Counted from the first letter of the stretch, positions 27,629 through 38,534 are shown. The stretch: 52,376 nt of DNA from Enterococcus lemanii (GCF_016909125.1 NZ_JAFBFD010000019.1:1-52376); one strand, 5' to 3'. Notes: a model not told the origin generated them from the sequence alone. A program made the numbers and translations.

Positions 27629-28081
27629 TTATTTATTTGCCTGCTTTTGCTCCCCCACAATAAAAGTAAACTCGCACTCCGCAACAACTTTGCCTTCAAC
27701 GGTAGCAATCGCATCGGCTGTCCCAACAGAGCCTTTGACTTTCATAATTTCAAAAGATAATTTCATCGTATCACCTGGCACGACCTTTTGACGGAATTTT
27801 GCACGGTTAATCCCACCAATGTAAGCTGTACGGCCTAAAAATTCTTCTGATTTTAAAATTAAGATTGAACCAGCTTGTGCCAATGTTTCTAAAATCAACG
27901 CACCTGGCATGACCGGATTACCTGGAAAATGCCCTTGGAAAAAATCTTCGTTAATCGTTACATTTTTTGTTGCAATAATTTTTTTACCGGATTCAATTTC
28001 ATCAACATAATCAATATAGATAATTGGGTAACGGTTTGGGATCAGATCCATTACTTCTGTTTCCGTTAATAATTTTTTCAT
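27629..28081 (-). CDS. (3R)-hydroxyacyl-ACP dehydratase, FabZ family, possibly FabN isomerase type
   Basis: Hot-dog-fold dehydratase of type II fatty acid synthesis. 150 residues with the catalytic His in FFQGHFPGNPVMPGALILE and the catalytic Glu in ETLAQAG. The region PNRYPIIYIDYVDEIE differs from the usual PHRYPFLLVDRV, and YIGGINRAKFRQKVVPGD agrees with what I remember of enterococcal FabN. That enzyme also isomerises trans-2- to cis-3-decenoyl-ACP, the step that makes unsaturated fatty acids. In E. faecalis fabN lies near fabI. The ATG at 28081 has GAGGGAA ahead. Divergent from fabI across two FabT-like palindromes. Whether FabZ or FabN cannot be settled by eye. Confidence 0.85.
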   Translation of the reverse strand: MKKLLTETEVMDLIPNRYPIIYIDYVDEIESGKKIIATKNVTINEDFFQGHFPGNPVMPGALILETLAQAGSILILKSEEFLGRTAYIGGINRAKFRQKVVPGDTMKLSFEIMKVKGSVGTADAIATVEGKVVAECEFTFIVGEQKQANK

Positions 28082-28117
28082 TGAGTTCCCTCTTTTCAAG
28101 AAATTAAAAGAAATATA

Positions 28118-28138
28118 ATACTTTGATTATCAAAGTAT
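28118..28138. promoter_or_regulatory. FabT-type operator 1
   Basis: A perfect 21-base palindrome, ATACTTTGAT-T-ATCAAAGTAT. Its core TTTGA-N3-TCAAA is the binding pattern of the MarR-type fatty-acid repressor FabT. It is 37 bases from the fabZ/fabN start. Confidence 0.8.
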
Positions 28139-28185
28139 CATATTTTTATCTTTTTGGCAACTTCAGATTAAAAAAAGTATATTTA

Positions 28186-28200
28186 GTTTGACAATCAAAC
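28186..28200. promoter_or_regulatory. FabT-type operator 2, over the fabI -35 box
   Basis: GTTTGACAATCAAAC again has the TTTGA-N3-TCAAA core. Bases 28188-28193 (TTGACA) are a consensus -35; TAATAA lies 16 bases downstream (28210-28215), so FabT binding would block fabI transcription. Confidence 0.78.
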
Positions 28201-28273
28201 AATTTTATCTAATAATAGGAAATCATAGGAATCATTATTTGATATTATTTATTCATTTTTAAGGAGTGGAAAT

Positions 28274-29029
28274 ATGAGTTTTTTAGCAGGAAAGAAAATC
28301 GTCGTTATGGGTGTAGCCAATAAACGAAGTATTGCTTGGGGATGCGCACAAGCATTACGTAATCAAGGGGCAGAAGTGATTTACACTTATCAAAGCGAGC
28401 GAATGAAGAAACCTTTAGAAAAATTACTTGAAGGAAACGAATTTTTAGTCGAATGTGACGTTGCCAGCGATGAAAGCATTGCGAAAGCCTTCGAAGAAAT
28501 TAAAAATTATGCCGGCGAAATTCACGGTGTTGTCCATGCCGTCGCTTATGCTAATAAAGAAGATTTACAAGGACAAGTAACTGAAATTTCACGCGATGGT
28601 TATGCATTAGCGCAAGACATCAGTGCTTATTCTTTAATTGCGGTGACTCGTTTTGCAAAACCAATCTTAGCCGAAAACAGTGGCATTGTTACCTTATCAT
28701 ACTTGGGAGCTGAACGCGCCGTTCCAAACTACAACATGATGGGAATTGCCAAAGCTGCTCTTGAGTCAGCCGTTCGTTATTTAGCTGCTGAGCTTTCACC
28801 ACAAAAAATTCGCGTCAATGGCATTTCAGCGGGTGCCATAAAAACACTAGCAGTCACTGGCGTAAAAGATTACCAAAAACTAATTCAACTTTCAGAAGAT
28901 CGAACACCAGATCATATTGGTGTAACGATTGAAGAAGTCGGTAATACTTGTGCGTTTTTAATTAGTCCATTATCAAGCGGCATTATCGGCGAAGTGATTT
29001 TCGTTGATAAAGGCGTTCATCTTTCATAA
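28274..29029 (+). CDS. fabI: Enoyl-ACP reductase FabI (NADH/NADPH)
   Basis: Last reduction in each fatty-acid elongation cycle and the target of triclosan-type inhibitors. 251 residues, an SDR-related fold with GVANKRSIAWGCAQAL at 13-28 (dinucleotide site), SYLGAERAVPNYNMMGIAKAALE near 145 (Tyr-x6-Lys catalytic pair), and RVNGISAGAIKTLA near 188. ATG with AAGGAGTGG ahead. Single gene with its own terminator; promoter overlaps a FabT-type site. Confidence 0.97.
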   Translation: MSFLAGKKIVVMGVANKRSIAWGCAQALRNQGAEVIYTYQSERMKKPLEKLLEGNEFLVECDVASDESIAKAFEEIKNYAGEIHGVVHAVAYANKEDLQGQVTEISRDGYALAQDISAYSLIAVTRFAKPILAENSGIVTLSYLGAERAVPNYNMMGIAKAALESAVRYLAAELSPQKIRVNGISAGAIKTLAVTGVKDYQKLIQLSEDRTPDHIGVTIEEVGNTCAFLISPLSSGIIGEVIFVDKGVHLS

Positions 29030-29038
29030 TCAACTTGT

Positions 29039-29074
29039 AAAAGTAGAAGAACTTAGATTCTTCTGCTTTTTTTT
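29039..29074 (+). terminator. Terminator of fabI
   Basis: AAAAGTAGAAGAA / TTCTTCTGCTTTT hairpin with a T-run of eight, 10 bases past the stop. Confidence 0.9.
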
Positions 29075-29081
29075 AAATTAG

Positions 29082-29111
29082 TTGCTCTTTTCCTACCAAA
29101 ATGGTTAAAAT
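29082..29111 (+). promoter_or_regulatory. Probable mscS promoter
   Basis: TTGCTC (29082-29087), an 18-base spacer, TAAAAT (29106-29111), about 30 bases before the mscS ATG. Confidence 0.6.
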
Positions 29112-29141
29112 AAAGAGACTGAGAATTTGGAGGAAAAAAAG

Positions 29142-30056
29142 ATGTTTTATTTTTTAACAGCAACAACAAGCACGACTGCCGACCATACCCCTATTATTGA
29201 ACCCGCGGCTAAACAATTAAATGCCTTGCAACGATGGTGGGAAAATATTAATTGGGATGAAGTGATTGGTTTAATGATTCAAAAAAGCATGGCGATCGCT
29301 TTTTTAATTGTTTTATTTTTAATTTTACGAAAATTAGCCATCTTCACAGTAGAGCAAGCATTTAAAAACAATCAAAGTTCAAAATTATCGGCCGTTCGCT
29401 TAAAAACTTTAAAAGCACTCGTCACAAATATGACGCATTATACTTTAGGCTTCTTCTTTATTTATGCCCTCTTATCCATTTTAGGCGTCCCAGTCAGCTC
29501 TTTACTCGCCGGAGCTGGGATCGTTGGTTTAGCGATTGGTTTAGGCGCACAGGGATTTACGAACGATATTATTACTGGTTTTTTCATTATCTTTGAACAA
29601 CAAATTGACGTTGGTGATTACATTGAACTAAAAAATCTAGCCATTGAAGGAACAGTGATTTCTGTCGGTTTAAGAACACTACAATTACGCTCTGCAGACG
29701 GTATTATTCACTTTATTCCGAATCGAAATATTACTACGGTTAGTAACTCATCACGTGGGGACCGCCGCGTTGTGGTAGATGTTCGCGTTGTCCCTACTGA
29801 AGGTTTGGAGCAAATAAAAGCGACGATTCAACAAGCGAACGATAAAATCGAAACAAACTATGCGTCAGTCTTAAAAACCCCTCCTGCTATTTTTGGGTTA
29901 GTTGACTTAGGAAATAGCAACTATGCTATTCGAACAAATTTTACCGTTGAAAATGGCATGCAATTAAAAATCCAACAAGAATTGCTTTCTCTTTCGATTC
30001 AAGAATTAACAGATGCAGGATACACCATTCCAAGTAGTCCGATTACGCTAAAATAA
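29142..30056 (+). CDS. Small-conductance mechanosensitive channel, MscS family
   Basis: Opens under membrane tension to release solutes on hypo-osmotic shock. 304 residues: membrane helices at about 42-62 and 86-110, then the pore helix AGAGIVGLAIGLGAQGFTNDIITG near 122-145. The beta domain VGDYIELKNLAIEGTVISVGLRTLQL comes next, followed by the alpha/beta cytoplasmic vestibule. HFIPNRNITTVSNSSRG near 190 is a family signature. The ATG at 29142 is eight bases after GGAGG; the frame opens earlier at a TTG lying inside that site. It resembles the short YkuT/YggB type. Confidence 0.93.
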   Translation: MFYFLTATTSTTADHTPIIEPAAKQLNALQRWWENINWDEVIGLMIQKSMAIAFLIVLFLILRKLAIFTVEQAFKNNQSSKLSAVRLKTLKALVTNMTHYTLGFFFIYALLSILGVPVSSLLAGAGIVGLAIGLGAQGFTNDIITGFFIIFEQQIDVGDYIELKNLAIEGTVISVGLRTLQLRSADGIIHFIPNRNITTVSNSSRGDRRVVVDVRVVPTEGLEQIKATIQQANDKIETNYASVLKTPPAIFGLVDLGNSNYAIRTNFTVENGMQLKIQQELLSLSIQELTDAGYTIPSSPITLK

Positions 30057-30063
30057 ACAAGCA

Positions 30064-30092
30064 AAAAGCCCTAGGTGATTCCTAGGGCTTTC
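30064..30092. terminator. Bidirectional terminator between mscS and cbpB
   Basis: Perfect arms AAAGCCCTAGG and CCTAGGGCTTT around GTGATT-type loop, between convergent genes. Confidence 0.85.
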
Positions 30093-30094
30093 GT

Positions 30095-30577
30095 TTACTT
30101 ATTTTTTATTGCAACTTTTGGTTCAAGTGTATATCTTTTTTCAACTTCATGAACGAGATGGTTAACCGATTTTAAAATTTCTTTTCTTGTAATGATGCCT
30201 CGGAATATTTGTTGCTCATCAACCACTGGTAAGAAAGAAGCATCAACGAGTAAATGTAAAATATCTTCTAAGTCTTCTGAATGTTGGACGGTTGGAACGT
30301 TTACTTCCATAACATCTGCCACAGTGAGGTTACTTAACAAACCATAGTCAAATCCAGTTAACCCCATCATTTTTTCAACAATATTTGCCAAACTAACTAA
30401 GCCAATTAAACGGTCATCGGTATCCAAAACAGGAATTTTTGCATAACCAACTGTGGAAAGAATCAATAGCGCGTGTTCTAAGGGATGTGTGTATAATAAG
30501 GTTGCTACGTTGTCAGCAGGAACGATAAATGTTTCTTCATTTTCTTTTAAAATTTCTTCAATGTGTTTTCCAATCAA
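30095..30577 (-). CDS. cbpB: CBS-domain protein CbpB (YkuL family, c-di-AMP receptor type)
   Basis: 160 residues, two CBS motifs (about 12-70 and 82-140). ALLILSTVGYAKIPVLDTDDRLIGLVSLANIV and PVVDEQQIFRGIITRKEILK are standard CBS segments. Members of this family in Bacilli bind cyclic di-AMP and in the apo form stimulate the (p)ppGpp synthetase Rel; I infer the same here. Start choice: GGAG lies eight bases before a TTG at 30577, giving MIGKHIEEIL. The GTG three codons upstream touches GGAG and is less likely. Confidence 0.82.
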   Translation of the reverse strand: MIGKHIEEILKENEETFIVPADNVATLLYTHPLEHALLILSTVGYAKIPVLDTDDRLIGLVSLANIVEKMMGLTGFDYGLLSNLTVADVMEVNVPTVQHSEDLEDILHLLVDASFLPVVDEQQIFRGIITRKEILKSVNHLVHEVEKRYTLEPKVAIKNK

Positions 30578-30606
30578 AACGCTCACTCCAATTTAGTGTA
30601 CCTAAC

Positions 30607-31119
30607 TTACTTCTTAAATATAAAAGATAAATTTGAAATTTTGGTGAAATCATTTCGAAAATACTGAACATTAAATTCATCTTTGGTGCTCTCAATAATA
30701 CAATAGCTTTTTTCTAAAATGGTTCCTCTTGGTTGAGCAATACTACCTGGGTTTAAAAATAAGCAGTCACCCGATTTTTCACAAGCAATTTGATGCGTAT
30801 GGCCAAATAAAGTTAAGTTAGCTCCTACTTCTTGCGCTTTTAAACTTAAGCGATTTAAACCAAAACGGACATCATATAAATGACCATGTGTAACCAATAT
30901 CTTATCAAGTGGCGTTTCAATTACCAAGTTTTGGTGATAATTGTTGTCATAATCGCAATTGCCAGTCACAACAAAAACACCTTGCCAAAGTGGATCATCG
31001 GCATCAAATTCTGAATCGCCACAATGAATCATGTAATCTACTTCATCTTTATAATGAGCAAATAAATTTTCTAATACGGCTCTTTTCCCATGGTTGTCAC
31101 TAACGACTAAATATTTCAT
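30607..31119 (-). CDS. YfcE/YsnB-type metallophosphoesterase
   Basis: 170 residues, calcineurin-like phosphoesterase: VVSDNHG at 4-10, HCGDSEFD near 33, VTGNCDYDNN near 50, THGHLYDVRFG near 77 and FGHTHQ near 104 supply the metal ligands. Probable phosphodiesterase of unknown natural substrate. The ATG is two bases after the stop of the rph-rdgB fusion, whose last codons include its GAAGGAG ribosome site. The order murI-rph-rdgB-ysnB is the same as B. subtilis racE-rph-ysnA-ysnB. Confidence 0.92.
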   Translation of the reverse strand: MKYLVVSDNHGKRAVLENLFAHYKDEVDYMIHCGDSEFDADDPLWQGVFVVTGNCDYDNNYHQNLVIETPLDKILVTHGHLYDVRFGLNRLSLKAQEVGANLTLFGHTHQIACEKSGDCLFLNPGSIAQPRGTILEKSYCIIESTKDEFNVQYFRNDFTKISNLSFIFKK

Positions 31120-31121
31120 TT

Positions 31122-32465
31122 TTATTCTCCTTCTAGCCACGCTTGCCATTTTTCTTGCAACATTTGAATTGCTTGCCCTCGGTGACTAAGCGCGTTTTTT
31201 TCTTCGCTCGTTAGTTCAGCGGAAGTTTTATTTAAACCATCCACAATAAATAATGGGTCATAACCAAAACCATTTTCTCCTTGTGGAATACGACCGATTG
31301 TGCCACGCCAATTCGCCTCAACGACTAGGCTTTCTTTTTTAGGGGCGGCAAAAACTAAAGTACAATGAAATTGGGCGCCTCTTTTTTCGTCAGGCACATC
31401 TGTTAATTCATATAGTAATTTGGCATTATTTGAAGCATCACTTTTATGTTCACCAGCAAAGCGAGCAGAGTAAACACCAGGCAATCCTCCTAAAGCATCC
31501 ACTTCTAAACCTGAATCATCCGCTAAAACAGGACATTGCAATAAATTAGCAATCGTCTCGGCTTTTAAACGTGCGTTTTCTTCAAAAGTTTTGCCTGTTT
31601 CTTTCACATCTGGAATTTCTGGAAAATCTTTTAATGTTTTTATTTGATAGCCCGCTTGTGCAAACATTTGTTCAAACTCTTTTGCTTTCCCTTGGTTACC
31701 GGTTGCAATCATAACAAATCGCTCGGTTTGTACCTCTTTTGGTAAAGAGACGTATAAGGCCTCTTTTTGTTTTTCAATTAGCTCTTCAATCGCTTTTTTA
31801 CCAAGGATCAACATTTGATTTAATTCTGCACCATCAAACGTGCTTTCTTCACCCGTCCCTTGAATTTCAACAAAGCGGCCACTTTCAGTCATCACCAAGT
31901 TCATATCTACTTTTGCTTGAGAATCTTCTTCGTAATCTAAGTCTGCCACGCATTGATTATCAGCTAAAATACCGACACTAATTGCTGCTAAGTGTTCTTT
32001 GATTGGGTCTTCGGTCAGTTCTTTTGTTTGAAGTAATTTATCAATGGCCAAACGTAAAGCAACGAATGCACCGGTAATGCTCGCTGTTCGAGTCCCCCCA
32101 TCCGCTTGCAACACGTCACAGTCAACGACAATGCTTCTTTCACCTAAAAGATCCAGATCAACGACTGAACGTAAAGAACGGCCAATCAAACGTTGAATTT
32201 CCATTGTCCGCCCACTTAGTTTTCCTTTACTGCTTTCACGACGATTCCGCGTATTCGTGGCACGTGGCAACATGCTATATTCAGCAGTCACCCAACCACT
32301 CCCACTGTCTCGTAAAAAAGGTGGAACAGAATGCTCTATCGTCGCCGAACAAGCAACAATTGTATCGCCAAAAGAAACGACAACTGAACCTTCTGGGTGT
32401 TTAAAGACATGTGTTTTTATTTCGATTTTTCGTAATTGATTTTGATTTCGACCATCGTAGCGCAT
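31122..32465 (-). CDS. Fused ribonuclease PH and non-canonical purine NTP pyrophosphatase (Rph-RdgB)
   Basis: 447 residues from two complete enzymes. Residues 1-240 are ribonuclease PH, a phosphorolytic 3' exonuclease trimming tRNA ends: [58 protein letters not shown]. Residues about 252-447 are RdgB/HAM1, which hydrolyses d[68 protein letters not shown]. Bacillus encodes these as adjacent genes; the fusion is known in enterococci and relatives. No internal ribosome site is obvious. The gene lies 3 bases past murI. Confidence 0.96.
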   Translation of the reverse strand: MRYDGRNQNQLRKIEIKTHVFKHPEGSVVVSFGDTIVACSATIEHSVPPFLRDSGSGWVTAEYSMLPRATNTRNRRESSKGKLSGRTMEIQRLIGRSLRSVVDLDLLGERSIVVDCDVLQADGGTRTASITGAFVALRLAIDKLLQTKELTEDPIKEHLAAISVGILADNQCVADLDYEEDSQAKVDMNLVMTESGRFVEIQGTGEESTFDGAELNQMLILGKKAIEELIEKQKEALYVSLPKEVQTERFVMIATGNQGKAKEFEQMFAQAGYQIKTLKDFPEIPDVKETGKTFEENARLKAETIANLLQCPVLADDSGLEVDALGGLPGVYSARFAGEHKSDASNNAKLLYELTDVPDEKRGAQFHCTLVFAAPKKESLVVEANWRGTIGRIPQGENGFGYDPLFIVDGLNKTSAELTSEEKNALSHRGQAIQMLQEKWQAWLEGE

Positions 32466-32468
32466 TTT

Positions 32469-33278
32469 TTATTCTCCTAACTGTATTTGAATCGATTGAA
32501 CCGTTTGAGTGGGCAACCAGTCATTGGCAATCTCGTTGAACATTTTTGTTGAACCCGTCGTATAGCAAGCCAACGTTCCAGGATTGGTTGCTTCTAAATT
32601 GGCTAACTGAAAATAATCTAATAACATACTAACTTCTGAAATTGTTTCGGCACCAGAGTCAATTAACTCAACATCTTTTCCCATCACATTTTGAATAATC
32701 GGGCGTAAAAGTGGATAATGGGTACACCCTAAAACGAGCGTATCAATTTTTTTATTTTGTAACGGTTTTAACGTTTCGGCAACGACTTTTTTAGCAATAG
32801 GCGATTGGGCTTGGTTACTTTCAACGAGTGGAACAAATTTAGGACAAGCCAAGCTATAAATATCAGCTTGACGGACTCGGCTATAGATGGCTTTTTCGTA
32901 AGAACCACTATTAATTGTACCGACTGTGCCAATAATACCAATCCGTTGATTTTTTGACGCTTTAACCGCCGCCCGAGTTCCTGGTAAAATAACACCAACG
33001 ACTGGAATCGAAAGCTGTTGGCGAATTTCATCTAAAGCAACCGCCGTCGCCGTATTACAAGCAATGACTAGCATTTTTATGTCTTTTGTTAAAAGAAAAC
33101 GCGTCATCTCCCAAGTATAATCAATGACTTGTTTCGCCGGTCGTGGCCCATAAGGACAACGAGCCGTATCACCAAGGTAAATCATATTTTCATTTGGCAA
33201 TTGCTTTAATGCTTCTTTGATAACGGTTAAGCCACCAACCCCTGAATCGATAAAGCCAATTGGTTGTGTATTCTTCAT
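32469..33278 (-). CDS. murI: Glutamate racemase
   Basis: Supplies D-glutamate for peptidoglycan stem peptides. 269 residues. [11 protein letters not shown] near 9, [14 protein letters not shown] near 35, the first catalytic Cys in VIACNTATA near 73 and the second in LGCTHYPLL near 184. ATG with AAAGGAAG ahead. First gene of the murI-(rph-rdgB)-ysnB unit. Confidence 0.97.
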   Translation of the reverse strand: MKNTQPIGFIDSGVGGLTVIKEALKQLPNENMIYLGDTARCPYGPRPAKQVIDYTWEMTRFLLTKDIKMLVIACNTATAVALDEIRQQLSIPVVGVILPGTRAAVKASKNQRIGIIGTVGTINSGSYEKAIYSRVRQADIYSLACPKFVPLVESNQAQSPIAKKVVAETLKPLQNKKIDTLVLGCTHYPLLRPIIQNVMGKDVELIDSGAETISEVSMLLDYFQLANLEATNPGTLACYTTGSTKMFNEIANDWLPTQTVQSIQIQLGE

Positions 33279-33401
33279 TTGATAACTTCCTTTATTTTCT
33301 TAACTACAATCTCTTTATATTTTCCCTTTTTTTAGTCGTTATTTCAAGTCATCTTTTGATTTCTTTGCCTTTTATTTAACGTTTTTAAAAACAATTCGTA
33401 A

Positions 33402-34508
<1,107 letters not shown>

Positions 34509-34520
34509 ATGAAATCAATT

Positions 34521-34556
34521 AAAAACCGTCATGAAATTAAATTTCGTGACGGTTTT
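34521..34556. terminator. Bidirectional terminator between trpS and pheT
   Basis: AAAACCGTCATGAAAT / ATTTCGTGACGGTTTT stem with a 3-base loop between convergent genes. Confidence 0.88.
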
Positions 34557-34585
34557 ATCTATGCAACACAGCTAATACTTTTTAT

Positions 34586-37003
34586 TTATCGAATGACAGC
34601 CGCTAGTTCTTCTGTTAAATATTTCGATACTTTTTCCATTGCTCGAGTAATTTCTTCTTCCGTCAAAGTCGCTTCCGGATTAGCAAAAGTTAAACTATAA
34701 GCCATCGACTTAAAGCCTGCTTCAATATTTTCCCCTTGATAGACGTCAAAAATAGTAACATTCGTTAAAAACTTCCCTGCGGCTTGTTTAATTCCTTGAA
34801 CAATTGTTTGATGGTCCAACGTATCTTTTACAAGCAGTGCAATATCACGTGAAACACTTGGGAATTTGCTAACAGCTTCATAAACAAAGGTGCTTGGCGC
34901 TTCAATTAAAGCATCTAAATGAATTTCTGCTACAAATGTTTGCGCAATATCATAAGCTTTAGCGGTTGTTGGATGAACCTGACCAACAAAACCAATGCAT
35001 TGATCACCTAAATGAATCGTAGCTGTTTGTCCTGGATGCATTTCTTTCAAGTCATTTTTACTCTGATAAGTAATTTCCGATGATAAACTTAAACCTGCAA
35101 ATAAGTGATCTAAAATTCCTTTCAAATGGAAATAATTCACTTTTTCCGCTTTGCCTTGCCAATCTTTGACTAACCATTCACCAGAAAGAGCCAAAGCTAA
35201 ATGATTTTCTTCAATTGGCAATTCATTTTTCGCCTGACTGGCTTGATGAAAAACATTCCCGATTTCATAAAAAGCAATTTGTTGATTTTTACGAGCGGTG
35301 TTATAAGCAACATCATCCAAAAGCCCACTTACTAAGTTCATTCTTAAAACAGCACGTTCTTCCGTCATCGGCCAATCTAAGCGTGTAGGCAAGCTTGGCG
35401 TCAACATAAATTGTCCCGCTTTTTCCTCTGTTGTTAGCGCGTAACTAATCGCTTCACTTAGTCCACTTCCTTCAAGTAAGTGACGAACTTTTCGAACCAT
35501 TTTTTGGCCTTTACTTAATTCCCCAGCCACTGTTTCACCACTTGGAAGGGTCGATGGCAAGCGATTATAACCATAGATACGAGCAACTTCTTCGATAATA
35601 TCGGCTTCAATTTGAATATCCCAACGTCTTGGTGGAACCGTGATTTGATACATCCCATTCGTTACTTCATATCCAAAACCAAGAGCGGTCAAAATTTCAT
35701 TGACTTCCTCTTCTGAAAGGGTCGTACCTAAATAGCGATTAATTTTATCAAGTGCGATGGCAACATGCGCATCTTGTGCGGTTACCTTTGAGCCAACAAC
35801 GGTGCCAGTTAGAACCTCTCCACCAGCAAGTTTCGCAATCATAGCTGCTGCGACGTCACATGCTTGACCAATGGTTGCTTTATTAATACCTTTTTCAAAG
35901 CGAGAAGAAGATTCGCTACGTAGATTAAATTGTTTTGATGTCCGACGAATCATTAGCGGATCAAATAAGGCGGCCTCTAACGCAACGGTAGTCGTTTTTT
36001 CGTTAATTTCTGAATCTAAACCACCCATAACACCAGCAAGCGCAATCGGTGTTTCTCCGTTGGTAATAACAATATTTTCAGGCGTTAACGTTCTTTCTTC
36101 ACCATCAAGAGTTGTCATTTTTTCAGCTGCGTTTGCTCGACGAACTAAAATTTCTTGACTACCAATCAGATTATAATCAAACGCATGCAACGGTTGACCA
36201 AACAATAATAAAATATAGTTCGTCACATCAACCACATTATTAATCGGACGCATCCCCGCATTCATCAAACGGTTTTGTAACCATTGCGGACTTGGTTGGA
36301 TTTTCACATTTTCAATAATACGAATTTGATAAGCCGGTGTATCATCTGTATTTTCGACACAGACTTTGATTTTATCTTCGGCTAAACGATTGACTTCATT
36401 TAATTCTTCATCATGGAAGTTTGGTACTTGGCGATAAATCGCGCCAACCTCATAAGCTACGCCACGCATACTTAGCGCATCTGCTCGGTTTGGTGTGATT
36501 GATAACTCAATCATTGCATCGTCCATATCTAAATAAGAGAAAACTTCCTCTCCTGGAACGGCTACTTCAGGTAAATATTGAATTCCTTCCGCATACTCTT
36601 TTGGAATTACTGAGTCGCTATAGCCAATTTCTTGTAAAGAACAAATCATGCCATTTGAAACAACCCCACGCATTTTGCCTTTTTTTATCTTAGTATTCCC
36701 AGCAATTCGCGCGCCTGGTAATGCTACAATGACTTTAATTCCTGCTTTCACGTTCGGTGCACCACAAACGATTTGCGTTAACTCTTCTTCCCCAATATTT
36801 ACTTGGCAAATATGTAGGTGGTCTGAATCGGGATGATCGACACACTCCATCACTTCACCAACCACAATTTTCTTTAATCCCTCTGCTAATACTTCAATCC
36901 CTTCGACTTCGATACCAGTAATGGACATCGTATCGCCTAATTCTTTTGGTGTTACTTTACTTAAATCTAAATAATCATTAAGCCATTTATATGAAACGAA
37001 CAT
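34586..37003 (-). CDS. pheT: Phenylalanyl-tRNA synthetase beta subunit
   Basis: Second subunit of the alpha2-beta2 enzyme; binds and edits tRNA-Phe. 805 residues. An EMAP-II-like tRNA-binding domain (40-150, [10 protein letters not shown] near 79), B3/B4 editing region ([18 protein letters not shown] near 157; [22 protein letters not shown]), B5 domain (about 405-475), catalytic-like core and an FDX-ACB anticodon-binding end ([14 protein letters not shown] onward, about 713-805). It begins five bases past pheS, and its AAGGGGGAG site is in the pheS end. Confidence 0.97.
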   Translation of the reverse strand: MFVSYKWLNDYLDLSKVTPKELGDTMSITGIEVEGIEVLAEGLKKIVVGEVMECVDHPDSDHLHICQVNIGEEELTQIVCGAPNVKAGIKVIVALPGARIAGNTKIKKGKMRGVVSNGMICSLQEIGYSDSVIPKEYAEGIQYLPEVAVPGEEVFSYLDMDDAMIELSITPNRADALSMRGVAYEVGAIYRQVPNFHDEELNEVNRLAEDKIKVCVENTDDTPAYQIRIIENVKIQPSPQWLQNRLMNAGMRPINNVVDVTNYILLLFGQPLHAFDYNLIGSQEILVRRANAAEKMTTLDGEERTLTPENIVITNGETPIALAGVMGGLDSEINEKTTTVALEAALFDPLMIRRTSKQFNLRSESSSRFEKGINKATIGQACDVAAAMIAKLAGGEVLTGTVVGSKVTAQDAHVAIALDKINRYLGTTLSEEEVNEILTALGFGYEVTNGMYQITVPPRRWDIQIEADIIEEVARIYGYNRLPSTLPSGETVAGELSKGQKMVRKVRHLLEGSGLSEAISYALTTEEKAGQFMLTPSLPTRLDWPMTEERAVLRMNLVSGLLDDVAYNTARKNQQIAFYEIGNVFHQASQAKNELPIEENHLALALSGEWLVKDWQGKAEKVNYFHLKGILDHLFAGLSLSSEITYQSKNDLKEMHPGQTATIHLGDQCIGFVGQVHPTTAKAYDIAQTFVAEIHLDALIEAPSTFVYEAVSKFPSVSRDIALLVKDTLDHQTIVQGIKQAAGKFLTNVTIFDVYQGENIEAGFKSMAYSLTFANPEATLTEEEITRAMEKVSKYLTEELAAVIR

Positions 37004-37008
37004 TTACC

Positions 37009-38052
37009 TTACTCCCCCTTAAATTGATGAATAAAACGAATATCATTGAGATAGAAATTACGAATATCATTGACACCATAGCGTAACATTGCGATTCGAT
37101 CTGGCCCTAAACCAAAAGCAAAACCAGAATAAACACTTGAATCAATTCCAGACATCTCTAAAACGTTCGGATGTACCATTCCAGCACCTAAAATTTCAAT
37201 CCAACCGGTTTGTTTACAAACATTACAACCACTACCTCCACACTTAAAGCAACTAACGTCTACTTCAACAGATGGCTCAGTAAATGGGAAATAACTAGGA
37301 CGTAAACGAATTTGACGATCCGCGCCAAACATTTTTTGCATTAATTTTTCTAACGTTCCTTTTAAATCACCCATGGTTACATTTTTGTCAATTACTAATC
37401 CTTCAATTTGGTGGAATTGATGGCTATGAGTGGCGTCGTCGGTATCACGGCGGAAAACTTTTCCTGGTGAGATCATTCGAAGCGGCCCCTTTGTAAAGTC
37501 ATGTTTTTCCATTGTTCTGGCTTGAACGGGCGAAGTATGTGTACGAATTAAAACTTCTTCTGAAATATAAAAGGTATCTTGCATATCTCTAGCAGGATGG
37601 TCTTTTGGTAAATTCATTCGCTCAAAGTTGTAATGGTCTTTTTCTACTTCAAATCCTTCAACCACTTGATAACCCATACCGATGAAAATATCTTCAATTT
37701 CCTCCATAATTTTCGTTAACACATGACGCGTCCCAACAGGCATTTGTTTACCTGGTAACGTTACATCGATACTTTCTTTTTCTAAAGCAACCAATAACGC
37801 TGCTGCTTCTAAAGTCGTTTTCTTTTCATCTATTTTTTCAACCAATAAATCACGAATTTCATTCGCAAAACTACCCACTTTTGGTCGTTCTTCTGCACTT
37901 AAATCTTTCATTCCTCGTAAAACTTCCGTGATTGGTCCTTTTTTCCCTAATACTTCCACACGAATTTGGTTTAAAGCATTTAATTCGTTCACTGCTTCAA
38001 TTTTTGCTAACGTTGCAACTTTTAGCGTTTCTAACTTCTCTTGTAAAGACAT
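37009..38052 (-). CDS. pheS: Phenylalanyl-tRNA synthetase alpha subunit
   Basis: Catalytic class II subunit. 347 residues: an N-terminal coiled coil (1-85), motif 2 around [27 protein letters not shown] near 192, and motif 3 in [18 protein letters not shown] near 311. [17 protein letters not shown] near 253 is the cysteine cluster common in Firmicutes PheS. ATG with AAAGGAGGA. Controlled by an upstream T-box and transcribed with pheT. Confidence 0.97.
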   Translation of the reverse strand: MSLQEKLETLKVATLAKIEAVNELNALNQIRVEVLGKKGPITEVLRGMKDLSAEERPKVGSFANEIRDLLVEKIDEKKTTLEAAALLVALEKESIDVTLPGKQMPVGTRHVLTKIMEEIEDIFIGMGYQVVEGFEVEKDHYNFERMNLPKDHPARDMQDTFYISEEVLIRTHTSPVQARTMEKHDFTKGPLRMISPGKVFRRDTDDATHSHQFHQIEGLVIDKNVTMGDLKGTLEKLMQKMFGADRQIRLRPSYFPFTEPSVEVDVSCFKCGGSGCNVCKQTGWIEILGAGMVHPNVLEMSGIDSSVYSGFAFGLGPDRIAMLRYGVNDIRNFYLNDIRFIHQFKGE

Positions 38053-38117
38053 GTGAATCCTCCTTTATTTCTATCTTTTTACTTGATAAAATGCCGTTTG
38101 TTTAAATATTTTAAAGA

Positions 38118-38370
38118 CAAAAAAACGAGTATCCCTCCTTTTTTTACAAAAAGGAACGAATACTCGCGTTACCATCCTCATTCATAGCTAAACAAACTAT
38201 GCTCTTCATTCGTTTAACGACTAGTGATTAACTAACCGGCTCATATAAGCAAGCTCCGGAAGTGAACTTCATTTTGTTTCGTCCAACTCTGCTTTCAGTC
38301 CATGACAGAGCTCCCTTTTTAGCATCCACAAAACTACTCTTTTCCATCGAGGCTTTTTATCTATTTCATT
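38118..38370 (-). promoter_or_regulatory. T-box riboswitch leader of pheS-pheT
   Basis: Minus strand: the T-box core AGGATGGTAACGCGAG (38163-38178) overlaps a terminator hairpin (38126-38166, arms CGAGTATTCGTTCCTTTTT-type and AAAAAGGAGGGATACTCG-type) with a T-run. Upstream a TTC codon in the AAGTTCACTTCCGGAGC segment is a plausible Phe specifier, again unfolded. Expected response: antitermination on uncharged tRNA-Phe. Confidence 0.9.
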
Positions 38371-38376
38371 GCTACT

Positions 38377-38405
38377 AGTCTACTAGAAATCAATTTTAAA
38401 AGCAA
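38377..38405 (-). promoter_or_regulatory. Promoter of the pheST leader
   Basis: Minus-strand TTGCTT (38400-38405), 17-base spacer, TAGACT (38377-38382), directly before the leader RNA. Confidence 0.65.
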
Positions 38406-38452
38406 GGTTATTTTTTGCGCGTTTTGCTTCGTTATGACTCGAAGCAGCTTAC

Positions 38453-38507
38453 AAAAACAGACCCCATAGCTAAGGTGTTTTTTCAAACTGTCCTTATCTA
38501 CGGGTCC
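38453..38507 (-). terminator. Long hairpin terminator downstream of addA
   Basis: Minus-strand arms GACCCGTAGATAAGG and CCTTAGCTATGGGGTC, with few mismatches, and TGTTTTTG after it. It is unusually long for a terminator here and the neighbouring 38516-38534 repeats at 4315-4333, so a MITE-like origin is possible. Confidence 0.65.
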
Positions 38508-38515
38508 ATTTTAAC

Positions 38516-38534
38516 CCGTTGTTTCAATGTTTTT
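38516..38534 (-). repeat. 19-base repeat, copy 2
   Basis: AAAAACATTGAAACAACGG on the minus strand, identical to 4315-4333. It lies between the addA stop and the long hairpin. Confidence 0.5.
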
